Source: Nostoc sp. LPT (lineage in GTDB: Bacteria; Cyanobacteriota; Cyanobacteriia; Cyanobacteriales; Nostocaceae). Taken from it: 64,000 nt of DNA. This document shows, piece by piece, positions 9,865 through 19,945 of this stretch (position 1 is its first letter; each line of letters starts with the position of its first letter). Under the pieces are notes generated by a model. That model was not told the origin of the DNA. It did not search any database and saw nothing but the letters and a program-made list of their open reading frames with translations. The stretch covers positions 17,159 through 81,158 of the forward strand of contig NZ_JABXKF010000064.1 in the NCBI RefSeq assembly GCF_017115165.1. Reading direction: 5' to 3'. A program made the position numbers and the translations under genes.

Positions 9865-9885
9865 TTCCCAGGTGGAACCTGGGAA
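9865..9885. repeat. small hairpin repeat
   Basis: TTCCCAGGT and ACCTGGGAA form a 9-bp perfect stem with a 3-nt loop, preceded by a GGGAATGCA copy. It looks like a dispersed hairpin repeat rather than a terminator, because no T-run follows. Confidence 0.55.
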
Positions 9886-9951
9886 CGAGCACGAGTTTTA
9901 AACTGTTAACTCCTGTACAGACGCGATTAATCGCGTCTCTACTCCTAACTT

Positions 9952-11046
9952 TTATTTGCCAAAACCTTTACCGCGAGAGGTTGAAGGTAGACAAATGCAG
10001 TTTTCGAGTTGACTGATTAAAGCCTCACGATCCAAATTTTGACCAATCAGCACTAGTTGGTTTTTCAATTGACCTTTCCATTCATCATCATCCAAGGTAA
10101 AGCGTTTACCACAAAGGTGGAAAATATGACGCTTCGGACTTTCATCAAACCACATAATGCCCTTCGCTCGGAAGATATTTGAGGGCAACTGGTTATCTAA
10201 GAAATACTGAAATTTCCTAATAGAAAAAGGCTTGTCACTCTGGAAAGATATAGAAGTAAAACCATCATTTTCTAAATGGTCAGAATGATGGTGATGATCG
10301 TGATGGTCATGGTCGTGATGATCGTGACCGCATGTTGAGTGGTCATGCTCATCATGATGATCGTGATGGTCGTGTTCATCCACCACTGTGTCAAAATATT
10401 TATCTGACTCAAACAGACCAACACTGAGAATTAAAGGAAGTGGCACTTGCGATCGCGTAGCGCGGATAATTCTTGCTCCTTCCTTGACTTCGTTAATTTT
10501 TCTTTCTAACTCGTTCAAAGTGGCTTCATCAACCAAATCTGCCTTGTTCAGCACAATTACATCGCCATAAGCAATTTGGCTGTATGCTGCCTCAGAATTA
10601 AATAAATCTAAGCTGTAATTAGCCGCGTCTACTACGGTAATAATCGAATCCAAACGGGTTAAATCCCGCAATTCTGTGCCCAGAAATGTTAAAGCTACTG
10701 GTAGTGGATCTGCCAATCCAGTTGTTTCCACTACTAGATAATCTAGATTTTCTTGGCGTTCTAAAACTTTGTAAACTGCATCTACCAAATCATTATTAAT
10801 AGTGCAGCAAATACAACCATTATTTAGCTCCACCATGTTCTCACCAGTGGAAACAATTAGCTCGTTGTCGATACCAATTTCGCCAAATTCATTTACGAGA
10901 ACAGCGGTTTTTAAACCCTGTTGGTTGTTGAGGATATGATTGAGTAAAGTCGTCTTGCCACTACCGAGGAAACCCGTAATAATTGTTACTGGCATTCCTT
11001 GTTTAGGCGTATCCATTGCTTGATCGGGTGTAACTGCTGATTGCAT
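9952..11046 (-). CDS. COG0523/CobW-family GTPase, His-rich putative metallochaperone
   Basis: The 364-residue G3E GTPase has Walker A GFLGSGKT (25-32), the CxCC metal site (Cys78, Cys80, Cys81), VETTGLADP and NKADL for guanine binding, and a CobW C-terminal domain ending in a Cys-Leu-Pro segment. Between the domains lies a histidine/aspartate tract of roughly 35 residues (about 223-258), suited to zinc, nickel or cobalt binding. Such proteins deliver metals or help survival under zinc limitation. No Zur-like palindrome or cobalamin gene adjoins it, so the metal is uncertain; zinc is my best guess. Confidence 0.88.
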   Translation of the reverse strand: MQSAVTPDQAMDTPKQGMPVTIITGFLGSGKTTLLNHILNNQQGLKTAVLVNEFGEIGIDNELIVSTGENMVELNNGCICCTINNDLVDAVYKVLERQENLDYLVVETTGLADPLPVALTFLGTELRDLTRLDSIITVVDAANYSLDLFNSEAAYSQIAYGDVIVLNKADLVDEATLNELERKINEVKEGARIIRATRSQVPLPLILSVGLFESDKYFDTVVDEHDHHDHHDEHDHSTCGHDHHDHDHHDHHHHSDHLENDGFTSISFQSDKPFSIRKFQYFLDNQLPSNIFRAKGIMWFDESPKRHIFHLCGKRFTLDDDEWKGQLKNQLVLIGQNLDREALISQLENCICLPSTSRGKGFGK

Positions 11047-11103
11047 AGCGCTGTTATCAAATAGTCAAAAAATAGTAATGTAGCGCAGATAGTCCAGAAA
11101 ACA

Positions 11104-11180
11104 CTAGCGCCGCTACGCGGAAGTCAAAAGGAGCCAGTGCGTTGGGCGGCTCTGCCGACTTGAAGCAACTGGCGTTCAAA
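11104..11180. repeat. dispersed repeat cluster upstream of cysS
   Basis: This GC-rich stretch has small inverted elements (GCGCCGCTACGCGG, CCAGTGCGTTGGGCGG, TCTGCCGACTTGAAGCAACTGGCG) of the type scattered through Nostoc genomes. It sits in the divergent spacer between the GTPase and cysS. Confidence 0.5.
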
Positions 11181-11330
11181 AGTCAAGAACCCTTGATTTT
11201 TGGGCTTTCGAGATTTTGTCCAATAGTATGTTGATTTCCGCCGTGACGTACTAGCATAGGGATGCTGGACTGTCATCCCAGCTGCTTTACCCTATTATTA
11301 CGTATCTTCCTATTTCAGCATTACTCTGTT

Positions 11331-12776
11331 ATGACCCTAACCCTTTACAATACCCTCACCCGTCGTCAAGAACCGTTTGAAACAGTCGAACCAGGCAAAG
11401 TTAAGATGTATTACTGCGGCGTGACGGTGTACGACTACTGCCATTTGGGTCATGCGAGAGCTTGCATTGTTTGGGACGTAGTACGCCGATACCTCCAGTT
11501 TATCGGCTATGAAGTCCGATATATCCAAAATTTTACTGATATTGATGACAAGATTCTTAATCGAGCCTGTGTTGAACATTCATCAATGGAAGCTGTAGCC
11601 GATCGCTTTATCAAAGCATATTTTCAGGATATGGCGCGATTGGGAATCAAAGAAGCTGATGAATATCCTCGTGCTACCCATACGATGAATGGCATTCAAC
11701 GGTTAATTCATCAGTTGGAAAATAAAGGTTTTGCTTACCCTGCTGACGGCGATGTGTATTATGCAGTACGGCTGTTTGCTGAATATGGCAAACTTTCGGG
11801 ACGCAAGTTAGAAGATATGCAAGCCGGAGCGAGCGATCGCGTCAACGTGGATGATCCAGAGTACCAGAAAAAGAAAGACCCCTTTGATTTTGCTTTGTGG
11901 AAAGCAGCAAGACCGGGAGAACCTGCTTGGGAATCACCTTGGGGCGCAGGCCGTCCGGGGTGGCATATAGAATGCTCGGCAATGGTGCGCGATCGCCTGG
12001 GTGATACCATAGATATTCATGCTGGTGGTGCTGACTTAATTTTTCCCCACCATGAAAACGAAATTGCCCAATCTGAGGCTGTGACAGGAAAACCCCTGGC
12101 GCGTTACTGGCTGCATAACGGCATGGTAAAGGTAGATGGTGAAAAAATGTCCAAATCTTTGGGCAACTTTACCACTATTCGAGAATTGCTGGATCGAGGC
12201 GTTGACCCGATGGCAGTACGGTTGTTCGTGTTGACCGCTCAATATCGTACACCCATAGATTTTACCGATGAAGCGATCGCCGCAGCAACTAACGGTTGGC
12301 ACACCCTTAAAGAAGGTTTACTTTTCGGCTACCAGTACGGCAAAAAACTAGGATGGAAAGTGGGGAATGCCTCACTACTTCCTGAAACAGTTGAACGCTT
12401 TCAAGAAACTTTGAATAACGACTTTAATTTTCCTGGTGGGTTAACAGTGCTGTTTGAATTAGCCAAAGAACTGCGCCGTCAGGGAAATATTCTTGTGCAT
12501 GAAGGGAAAACCGAAACATCATCTCTGGAGTTACAGCTTCAATGGCAAACTCTCGTTACATTAGCTGGAGTTTTAGGTTTAGAAGCCAAGATAGAAACAG
12601 AAACTCACACAAGTAGTGGTTTAAGCGATGCAGAAATTGAGGCGAAAATTCAGCAAAGGCAAGAAGCACGTATTGCCAAGAATTTTGCCGAAAGCGATCG
12701 CATTCGTGACGAACTCCAAGCACAAAGTATTACGCTAATTGATAGTCGTGATGGCACGCGTTGGCACCGAAATTAG
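11331..12776 (+). CDS. cysS: cysteinyl-tRNA synthetase
   Basis: A class I synthetase of 481 residues from the ATG at 11331 that charges tRNA-Cys. It contains the HIGH-type motif (YCHLGHARA), the zinc-binding Cys after MYYCG and in WHIECSAM, and the KMSKS loop (GEKMSKSLGNF). An upstream in-frame start at 11262 would add 23 residues of non-family sequence; MTLTLYNTLTRR is the usual start. The next gene, tldD, follows after a heptamer-repeat spacer. Confidence 0.96.
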   Translation: MTLTLYNTLTRRQEPFETVEPGKVKMYYCGVTVYDYCHLGHARACIVWDVVRRYLQFIGYEVRYIQNFTDIDDKILNRACVEHSSMEAVADRFIKAYFQDMARLGIKEADEYPRATHTMNGIQRLIHQLENKGFAYPADGDVYYAVRLFAEYGKLSGRKLEDMQAGASDRVNVDDPEYQKKKDPFDFALWKAARPGEPAWESPWGAGRPGWHIECSAMVRDRLGDTIDIHAGGADLIFPHHENEIAQSEAVTGKPLARYWLHNGMVKVDGEKMSKSLGNFTTIRELLDRGVDPMAVRLFVLTAQYRTPIDFTDEAIAAATNGWHTLKEGLLFGYQYGKKLGWKVGNASLLPETVERFQETLNNDFNFPGGLTVLFELAKELRRQGNILVHEGKTETSSLELQLQWQTLVTLAGVLGLEAKIETETHTSSGLSDAEIEAKIQQRQEARIAKNFAESDRIRDELQAQSITLIDSRDGTRWHRN

Positions 12777-12780
12777 AGGG

Positions 12781-12852
12781 GACTGGGAACTAGAAATTGA
12801 ATTCTTCCCAATGCCCCATGCCCCACGCCCAATTCCCAATTCCCAATTCCTT
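12781..12852. repeat. heptamer tract between cysS and tldD
   Basis: CCCAATG/CCCCATG/CCCAATT-type heptamers occupy most of the short spacer before tldD and are not part of either gene. Confidence 0.65.
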
Positions 12853-12857
12853 AAATT

Positions 12858-14297
12858 ATGTGGTCTGAACTTAAAAAAGCGATCGCTAGTTTCGATATTC
12901 CCGCTGATTGGATTGGTATTAGAGCCGTAAAGGAGACTTCTACTATCCGTTCAGTCCGTGATGCCTTACCCCAACTAAACGGCAAATCTTTCACTGTCGG
13001 AGCCATGCTGGAAGTTTTGGTCAATGGCTGTCTGGGTTATGCAGCTACTAACTCTCTAGAACTGTCTTCCCTGCAAACCGCTGCTCAAATAGCCTATAAA
13101 CAAGCATTAGCAGCCAGTGAATGGTGGATACATCCCTTCGGTGAAACTGAGCGTCCTAAAGTTGTTGGTGAATATAAATCTCCATTCCTTGAGCCATTGG
13201 ATGCTCTGAGTCCAGGGGAAATCAACGATTTACTGGTTCGTATTTGCCAAACGCTCAAAGTTGACGACAAAATTGTGCAAACCATAGCTAGTGCTAGCAC
13301 AATCGAGAGAGAATCTTGGTTTGTTAGCAGCAACGGCTCAGAAGTCTATCAAAAAATACTATCTATAGGCACCAATTACGGAGTCACTGCCCAAGATGGA
13401 GCAGTTGTACAGCAGCGCAGCAACAACGGGTCGCAAGCAAACTGTTACCAAGGCGGACTCGAACTATTAAAACAAGAAAACTTATGGCATCGGGTGCGGC
13501 AAATAGGCGAACAAGCAATAGAACTCTTGACAGCAGAAGAATGCCCAACCACCCGTACCAATTTAGTTTTAGCTCCAGATCAAATGATGCTGCAAATCCA
13601 TGAAAGTGTCGGGCATCCCCTAGAAATTGACCGAATTTTGGGAGATGAGCGTAACTATGCTGGGGGCAGCTTTGTTAATAAAAGTGATTTTGGCAACCTA
13701 GTATATGGTTCGCCGCTGATGAATATTACCTTTGATCCCACTGTGCCTGGTGAATTTGCCAGTTATGGCTTTGATGATACGGGTGCTGTAGCAACACGGG
13801 AGTATTTAGTTAAAGAAGGTGTACTCCAACGGGGTTTAGGCAGTCTGGAGAGTCAAGTAAGAGCAGGTGTACCAGGAGTTGCCTGTGCCCGTGCTTCCTC
13901 ATGGAATCGACCAGCGATCGATCGCATGGGTAACTTGAATTTAGAGCCTTTAAACACTAGTTTTGAAGACATTATTGGTGGGATAGAACACGGCGTTTAC
14001 ATGGAATCTAACCGTTCTTGGTCAATTGACGATCGCCGCTACAAATTCCAATTTGGTTGTGAGTACGCTAAATTAATTGAAAACGGTAAACTTACCAAAA
14101 CCCTCCGTAATCCCAACTACCGCGCCACAACACCAGAGTTTTGGCATAGTTTAATTAAAGTCGGAGATGCCACGAACTGGCAAATGTATGGTACTCCTTA
14201 TTGTGGTAAAGGCGAACCAAATCAGGCCATTTGGGTAGGACACGGTTCACCTGTCTGTGTCTTTGCTAATGTCGAAGTTTTTGGTGGAGGAACTTGA
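12858..14297 (+). CDS. tldD: TldD metallopeptidase
   Basis: A 479-residue member of the TldD/PmbA (peptidase U62) family carrying the HExxxH zinc motif as HESVGH (about 248-253), followed by the conserved GDERNYAGGSF and GEFASYGFDDTG segments. In E. coli the TldD-TldE heterodimer degrades unfolded peptides and cuts leader peptides of ribosomally made natural products such as microcin B17. The partner tldE lies 240 bp downstream on the same strand. No precursor peptide or maturation gene is seen nearby. Confidence 0.93.
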   Translation: MWSELKKAIASFDIPADWIGIRAVKETSTIRSVRDALPQLNGKSFTVGAMLEVLVNGCLGYAATNSLELSSLQTAAQIAYKQALAASEWWIHPFGETERPKVVGEYKSPFLEPLDALSPGEINDLLVRICQTLKVDDKIVQTIASASTIERESWFVSSNGSEVYQKILSIGTNYGVTAQDGAVVQQRSNNGSQANCYQGGLELLKQENLWHRVRQIGEQAIELLTAEECPTTRTNLVLAPDQMMLQIHESVGHPLEIDRILGDERNYAGGSFVNKSDFGNLVYGSPLMNITFDPTVPGEFASYGFDDTGAVATREYLVKEGVLQRGLGSLESQVRAGVPGVACARASSWNRPAIDRMGNLNLEPLNTSFEDIIGGIEHGVYMESNRSWSIDDRRYKFQFGCEYAKLIENGKLTKTLRNPNYRATTPEFWHSLIKVGDATNWQMYGTPYCGKGEPNQAIWVGHGSPVCVFANVEVFGGGT

Positions 14298-14536
14298 AAA
14301 ATACAATAGTTAGAAGTTAGTAGTTAGGAGTTTTGAATTAAGTAAATAGGCATAATTAAACATCAAATAAAAGCCTACTTCGTAGTGAGTGATTCATCGC
14401 TCAAAAAAAAGGGTTATCAGGACTAAAGTCCTTACTACAAACTTTAATTTATTTACGCCAGCTACTTACAAAAATTCTTTTAACTCCTAACTCCTAACTT
14501 TCTCCTCACCTTATTCCCTATTAATATTTAATATCT

Positions 14537-15883
14537 ATGAAAATTGAGGAATTATCTGCGTTAGAAGTCAGCTTTAATCGACTGATTGAAAGTTTGCTGA
14601 TCAAAAAAGCAGAAGATGAACAATTCACTGTAAGACTTAACAGTGAAATAAGTCAATTTACTCGTTTCAATCATGCAAAAGTGCGACAAACTGGTTGTGT
14701 TGCTGATGGTTGGATAGAACTGACTTTAATGCAAGATCAGCGCAACAGTGTTCGGCAGTTTCCTTTTACTGGAAATTGGGAGGTAGACTGGCAGTTAGCA
14801 TATACTGCTTTGCAAGAACTACGTGACGAACTTATTCTACTACCTGTAGATCCATATCTAGTTTTGCCATCAGGAAATAATATCAGTAGAGAAATACATT
14901 CTGGAAATTTATTGGCAGCTGAGGCAGTAGTCCCGACTGTGCTAGAACTAGTTGCTGAATTGGATTTTACAGGGATATACGCAGGGGGAGTGGTAATTAA
15001 AGCTTATGGTGATTCTAGCGGTCAAAAACACTGGTTTGCTACTGATTCTTTTACTCTAGATTATTCTCTATTTTCCCCATCTGGACAAGCAGTTAAGGGC
15101 ACGTTTGCCGGGAGTGATTGGAATGAATCTAAATATATAGCCAAAATTAGCGAAGCTAAAAAACAACTAGAATTGCTTGCTCATCCAGCGAAAGAACTGC
15201 CACGGGGACAGTACAAAACTTATTTTGCACCTGCTGCTGTTGCAGATTTATTAGTAATGCTTTCTTGGGGAGCGGTAAGCGAAGCTGATATCCAACAAGG
15301 AAACAGTGCTTTAGCTGCTTTATCGCGTCAAGAAAAACAACTTTCTCTAAGATTTAGTTTAAAAGAAAATTTTCAGCGGGGATTAGTGCCGCGATTTAAT
15401 GAATTGGGAGAAATGGCAGCATTGGAGTTACCTGTAATAGAAAAAGGATATTTGGTAAATACTCTGGTGAATTCTCGCACTGCTAAAGAATATCAAAAAG
15501 TTGCCAACGGCGCTAATGGTTCAGAGACTTTACGAGCGCCAGAAGTCAGTCCGGGAAATTTAGTATTTGAGCAGATTATTCCGAGTTTAGATACAGGATT
15601 ATATGTATCTAATTTGCATTACTTGAATTGGAGCGATCGCCACACTGGTAGAATTACAGGTATGACCCGTTATGCTTGTTTTTGGGTAGAAAAGGGAGAA
15701 ATTATTGCCCCCATTGAAAACTTACGTTTTGATGAAAGTCTCTATCACTTTTGGGGAGAAAACTTAGTAGATTTGACCACTTTTCAAGAATTTATTCCTG
15801 AAGTAGGTACATACGAAAGTCGTCAACTTGGAGGTAGTTTAGTTCCCGGTATGTTGGTGAAAGATTTTACTTATACTTTGTAA
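14537..15883 (+). CDS. tldE: TldE/PmbA family protein
   Basis: A 448-residue TldE/PmbA homologue, the partner of TldD. It lacks HExxxH, as expected for the non-catalytic subunit, and has the family C-terminal part (LHYLNWSDRHTGRITGMTRYACFWVEKGEI, split here as two adjoining conserved stretches) with an N-terminal substrate-lobe domain. The spacer to tldD contains repeats of the TCCTAACT type. Together the two genes should form a periplasm-independent cytosolic protease. Confidence 0.9.
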   Translation: MKIEELSALEVSFNRLIESLLIKKAEDEQFTVRLNSEISQFTRFNHAKVRQTGCVADGWIELTLMQDQRNSVRQFPFTGNWEVDWQLAYTALQELRDELILLPVDPYLVLPSGNNISREIHSGNLLAAEAVVPTVLELVAELDFTGIYAGGVVIKAYGDSSGQKHWFATDSFTLDYSLFSPSGQAVKGTFAGSDWNESKYIAKISEAKKQLELLAHPAKELPRGQYKTYFAPAAVADLLVMLSWGAVSEADIQQGNSALAALSRQEKQLSLRFSLKENFQRGLVPRFNELGEMAALELPVIEKGYLVNTLVNSRTAKEYQKVANGANGSETLRAPEVSPGNLVFEQIIPSLDTGLYVSNLHYLNWSDRHTGRITGMTRYACFWVEKGEIIAPIENLRFDESLYHFWGENLVDLTTFQEFIPEVGTYESRQLGGSLVPGMLVKDFTYTL

Positions 15884-16029
15884 GTACATCGTGCAAAGAT
15901 GCAGATAAATTATTAGCTTATTTACCTCTTGGCATGAGATTAACTTAATAATTTTTATTTGATGATTTTAATATTACTATTTCTGAATATAACGCAAATA
16001 TTGGAATCATTTAATATTAATTATTATAG

Positions 16030-16698
16030 TTAATTATCTTCTACCTTAAAACACCAACCTTGCATTTCTATAACTTCTTTAATTTCAGTTTCCAATATTT
16101 CAAAAGCAGACAAAGCCCGTAACGCTGAAAAATCATTGATGATTTCTGCTAGTCTGTGAACACATCCATTAAGCTTATCCGACGAGAATTGCTTGAGCCG
16201 CCGACCTGTTAACCCACTAGCTTTGCATAAAAGTTCATGAAGAATATCTTTAGGATCAGGTAATTGTTCAAGTTTATGAATATTTGGCAATTCTAATGGC
16301 TCACGCCCACTAGGATTACCCGCAGCTTTCCGTAGAGCAGCTTCGTCAAATAAAAGCCAAGCTTCCTGCATACGTACAGGAATAACACAAACATGAGGTG
16401 GTACTGCCAGTGATTGTTTAACTACTTCTACTGCTTCTCGAATTTCAGCCACACGATTTTCGCGTGGTTCTTTTTCTGCATCTTGATGAATAAATAAAAG
16501 ATCACAAGGATAGAGTTCTACGCTCTCGATGATAAGTGGCAATAACTTTTTAGGTGGTTTAGGTAAGCGTCGCAGATCAGCCCAATTAGATTGAATAGCA
16601 CACTCAACCTGATTTACCCGTAATAACCAATTGAGAATAGGCATCAGTGCTTTGTCTGAGCTACCGTCAGACAGAAAGGTGTAGCAAAGTTCTTTCAT
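16030..16698 (-). CDS. TOPRIM/DUF4276-like protein, partner of the adjacent ATPase
   Basis: A 222-residue protein with a TOPRIM-like pattern: an N-terminal acidic motif FLSDGSSDKAL (Asp11, Asp15, where the first position is usually Glu) and a second motif FIHQDAEKE (Asp73, Glu75) after a hydrophobic strand. This resembles DUF4276-type nuclease partners of AAA ATPases. Its ATG overlaps the TGA of the ATPase gene (ATGA), implying translational coupling and a joint function. Pairs of this kind (OLD-like, PARIS, AbiL) are commonly phage-defence modules. The exact family is my inference. No signal peptide or membrane segment is seen. Confidence 0.7.
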   Translation of the reverse strand: MKELCYTFLSDGSSDKALMPILNWLLRVNQVECAIQSNWADLRRLPKPPKKLLPLIIESVELYPCDLLFIHQDAEKEPRENRVAEIREAVEVVKQSLAVPPHVCVIPVRMQEAWLLFDEAALRKAAGNPSGREPLELPNIHKLEQLPDPKDILHELLCKASGLTGRRLKQFSSDKLNGCVHRLAEIINDFSALRALSAFEILETEIKEVIEMQGWCFKVEDN

Positions 16699-18227
16699 GT
16701 CAATTGAGTAGGGAAACCAGGAATTAGTGGTTGAAGATCATTTCTATCTATAACTCGGCGTTTTGGGGTTGGTATTAGTTTTGATTTTTGAGAGCTTTTT
16801 ACCTCTCCATTGCTATCAGGCTCTAATTTCTCAATTACTACCGGATTTAGATAAGCAAGAAGTTTCTCTTTAGGGACAACATTTGTTTCTTCTGGCTCTT
16901 GCTCTCGCCAAGTATCAGGAAGACAACCAAAAGAAACACGCTTAAACCGTTTTCCTGAAAGTACTGTTTCCTTTAATTCAGCAACTAATAAGCTTTCATC
17001 AGGTACTTGCATCACTACAGATGGTGAGTGAGTGTTAATAATCACTTGGCGGAGTGGGTTATCTATACCAATAGCTTCATTAATATCAGTGGCAATGTCT
17101 TGAAGCAATTTCAGTATTTTGGGAATACGCTCAGGATGAATGCCGTTTTCCGGTTCCTCTAAACACAAAAGACCTTGTGCTTGTGAGTCTAATTCTAAAA
17201 CTGCCAAAGCCAAAAATCGTAGGGTTCCATCTGATAACGCCCTCGCTGGATGTGAAGTACCATCTCTACCAATCACCATTAATGTGAGGAGTTCCCTACG
17301 TTCATCTCGATCAATCCCTACTTCACCCACATCATCAATTAGTTCTGCTAAAAGATTAGCAACTTGGCTGTAAACTTGTGCTTCGGCCTCATCCTCAGAA
17401 ACTCCATCTAGAGAATAATTTTTATTTAACCTTGCTAAGTGATAGAGTGTTGCAGCCAAGTGAGAACCATCCATGTCTAATTTTGTAGGCGCTGTAAATT
17501 CGTCTGGTTGACGTAGGGCTGAAGGTTCTAATTGAAGTAATCGCCAAGATTGCATTTCTCTTCGCGCTAGTAAGGCTGTTGGACTTTGAGCAGCATTAGC
17601 AACAGAAAGTACTGTTCGAGGCAGATTTGCAGCTAGTCGAGATAGAGGTTTTCCTTTGATACCATCTTGATGTAGCTTAATGACAGTCTTATCTTTATCA
17701 GTCTCAGTTGAAATAAATGGTGAAGTTCTTTTTCCCTTAACTGCGGATTTACGCCACTCAACACTGTGAGGAAACAATAAGTTTTTTCTAGCATCACCAA
17801 GGTTAATGTGAACTAATTCTTCTTTAATGATTTCTAGCGATCCTAAAGACCGTAAACTATGATCTGAACGGTAAGCTAGAGTCAGAGAGTAACGAAGAAA
17901 GGTAATACTAGCTTTTGCCTGTTGTCCTAAATCATCTACGCCTTCCTCCGGTACTATCATTTCTGCTTCAAATAACATTTTATCTGCATATTCATCATCA
18001 ACTCGGTGGAATAAACTACGCACATCAGCTGTTCGACCTTCTTCATCTCGCACAGATAAGGCAGCGTCAATTAGGGTTCGATCGGCGATCGCACTCAAAA
18101 ACCTAATAGCATCAAATAAGTTAGATTTACCGACCCCGTTAGTTCCGGCTACACAGGTAAATGGGCCGAAGCGAACATCAACATCGACGAGGTTCTTAAA
18201 ACCAGAAACTTTCAACCTAGTTAGCAT
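16695..18227 (-). CDS. AAA15/21-type ABC ATPase of a two-gene module
   Basis: A 510-residue SMC/ABC-like ATPase with Walker A GTNGVGKSN (28-36), a lid/insert region, signature ALSDGTLRFLALAVLEL, Walker B LLCLEEPENGIHP and the H-loop NTHSPSVVMQ. The C-terminal approximately 120 residues are unlike a TOPRIM domain, so nuclease activity would reside in the downstream partner encoded at 16030-16698. The pair overlaps by 4 bp. The start MLTRLKVSGFKNL is typical of the family. The likely role is sensing or loading on DNA in a defence system; this is inferred from architecture. Confidence 0.85.
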   Translation of the reverse strand: MLTRLKVSGFKNLVDVDVRFGPFTCVAGTNGVGKSNLFDAIRFLSAIADRTLIDAALSVRDEEGRTADVRSLFHRVDDEYADKMLFEAEMIVPEEGVDDLGQQAKASITFLRYSLTLAYRSDHSLRSLGSLEIIKEELVHINLGDARKNLLFPHSVEWRKSAVKGKRTSPFISTETDKDKTVIKLHQDGIKGKPLSRLAANLPRTVLSVANAAQSPTALLARREMQSWRLLQLEPSALRQPDEFTAPTKLDMDGSHLAATLYHLARLNKNYSLDGVSEDEAEAQVYSQVANLLAELIDDVGEVGIDRDERRELLTLMVIGRDGTSHPARALSDGTLRFLALAVLELDSQAQGLLCLEEPENGIHPERIPKILKLLQDIATDINEAIGIDNPLRQVIINTHSPSVVMQVPDESLLVAELKETVLSGKRFKRVSFGCLPDTWREQEPEETNVVPKEKLLAYLNPVVIEKLEPDSNGEVKSSQKSKLIPTPKRRVIDRNDLQPLIPGFPTQLT

Positions 18228-18520
18228 AATATTCCTCTGTTGGCAGAAAACATTGCAAATGTGCCAAGCAGACGTGGCTCACAAACAGAGTAGACCCTCT
18301 TCTTCTAGTTTGACTGTACAACCTGAGAGATTTTGGGTCTGGTTGGATAAAACCTGCTTATTATTGTGATACCCGCAACTAGCTCAATCAGCTGTTGCGC
18401 CTCTAGCAAAGCTTTTTTTCTACAAACGCGATGTATAAATTGCCTCTCTATGAGAAAAATGCATCAAACCGTCTTTCTACAATCCTGTCAGCCCAAACTG
18501 GTAAATGCTAAGACTACAAT

Positions 18521-19189
18521 TTATCTTTTTTTGCCAGGAGGTGAATTGCGCTGAGTGAGGTTATCAATTTGTAATTGTTGCCGTCCGTTGGTGATAACTC
18601 GCAACATCTCTTTAAGATCCTGCTCGATATTTCCCAAAATGCCATCGGCATAAGCATCAGCACCATCTTCAATTTCTTGAGCCTGAGCGATCGCAGTTTG
18701 TCGCATCAGCTCTAACTCTTGCTGACAAGCATACCGCTTGCGGTCAATCTCAGCGAGGGTTTCTTGCATTATTCCCTCACACTCTTGTTGCACTTGTCGC
18801 CGCAGTTGTTCAGCTTCTTGTTCTGCCTGGTGAATAATATCGCTTTCAGCTAAAATTTGCGCTCTTTTTGCTTGTGCAGCCTCAACAACCTGCTGTCCAT
18901 ACTCTTCCGCTTCCAGCAGAATTTCGTTCTTTTGGTCGAGAACTGCTGCTGCTTCTTGAAAAAGCGATGGTAAAGCCAGCCGGATGTAATCAAGCTGATC
19001 TAGCAGCTTTTCTTCATCTATGAGTGTGCGTCCCGTCAGCGGAATTCTGAGACTAGAGAGAACCATTTCCTCTAGGCGGTTGAGTTCCTGCTGAATATCT
19101 ATGCTTCCCTCTCCACCGAGATATTCTTGAGAGGGAGGATTGCTTCCGTTGAGATTGGGTTCAACATTGGAGATTTCTGATTGTAGCAT
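18521..19189 (-). CDS. DivIVA-like coiled-coil protein overlapping coaD
   Basis: A 222-residue protein, mostly alpha-helical and rich in Glu, Gln and Ala, with a long coiled coil (about 80-200). The region [11 protein letters not shown] through [13 protein letters not shown] is the conserved N-terminal domain of cyanobacterial DivIVA / Cdv3-like proteins linked to cell division. The first ATG at 19189 makes the gene overlap the 3' end of coaD by 91 bp. A later Met at 19066 would remove the overlap but cut into the conserved helix. There is no membrane segment. Confidence 0.7.
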   Translation of the reverse strand: MLQSEISNVEPNLNGSNPPSQEYLGGEGSIDIQQELNRLEEMVLSSLRIPLTGRTLIDEEKLLDQLDYIRLALPSLFQEAAAVLDQKNEILLEAEEYGQQVVEAAQAKRAQILAESDIIHQAEQEAEQLRRQVQQECEGIMQETLAEIDRKRYACQQELELMRQTAIAQAQEIEDGADAYADGILGNIEQDLKEMLRVITNGRQQLQIDNLTQRNSPPGKKR

Positions 19190-19650
19190 TGGTATATATC
19201 TAGGGCAATGTGTGGGGGAACGAGATGATCGATAGAGCCACCAAACCTTGCAATCTCTTTTACCACACTACTACTTAAAAAACTATACTCATTTGAGGTT
19301 GCGAGAAAAACTGTTTCTATTTGGGTAGAAAGAGTTTTATTGGTGTGAGCCATTTGCAGTTCCACTTCAAAATCTGACACAGCCCGTAAACCCCGGATCA
19401 AAACTTGTGCTTGTTGCATTTGAGCATAATTGACGGTAAGACCATCAAAGCTGTCTACTTCTACATTCGGTAGATGTTCTGTAGAAAGGCGGATCTGATC
19501 TAGCCGTTGCTCCACACTAAAAAGTGGCATCTTGTTAGGGTTACGTAGTACGGCGACAATCACCCGCTCAAACAGTCGACTACCGCGCCCGATGAGATCG
19601 AGGTGTCCCAAAGTAATGGGGTCGAAGCTACCAGGATAAATAGCAATCAC
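19099..19650 (-). CDS. coaD: phosphopantetheine adenylyltransferase
   Basis: CoaD transfers AMP from ATP to 4'-phosphopantetheine in coenzyme A synthesis. The protein begins [20 protein letters not shown], with the nucleotidyltransferase TxGH motif (TLGH). It continues with [10 protein letters not shown] and the ISSS-like [14 protein letters not shown] loop. At 183 residues it is about 20 longer than usual. The extra C-terminal tail (after QCYNQK) is the part that overlaps the next gene. Confidence 0.95.
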   Translation of the reverse strand: MIAIYPGSFDPITLGHLDLIGRGSRLFERVIVAVLRNPNKMPLFSVEQRLDQIRLSTEHLPNVEVDSFDGLTVNYAQMQQAQVLIRGLRAVSDFEVELQMAHTNKTLSTQIETVFLATSNEYSFLSSSVVKEIARFGGSIDHLVPPHIALDIYQCYNQKSPMLNPISTEAILPLKNISVEREA

Positions 19651-19945
19651 AATTTTAAATATATCAAAGTTGTTTAGGTGATTATATTGAAACCATTTTG
19701 TGTAACTTACTCAAATCTACCATCTTGCGCTCTCGGTAAGGATGGTAAAGTCAATTGTTTTAGTGGCACAAGTTATGCTCAACTAGGCGTTAGGAACTAG
19801 ACTCCTAAATATGAATACTGGATTTTTACCTACGTCCCCACAATGTTGTGGAAGATTCGAGTGTAGTTACAGTATTCAAGACACAAGAAACTCCGTACTT
19901 AGTAAAGTGCGCGGGTAGTTAACGAACTTTTCTAGGTAATTTTTC

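Noticed and set aside
11262..11330. Upstream start for cysS
   Set aside because: The added residues do not match the family and a good ATG is at 11331.
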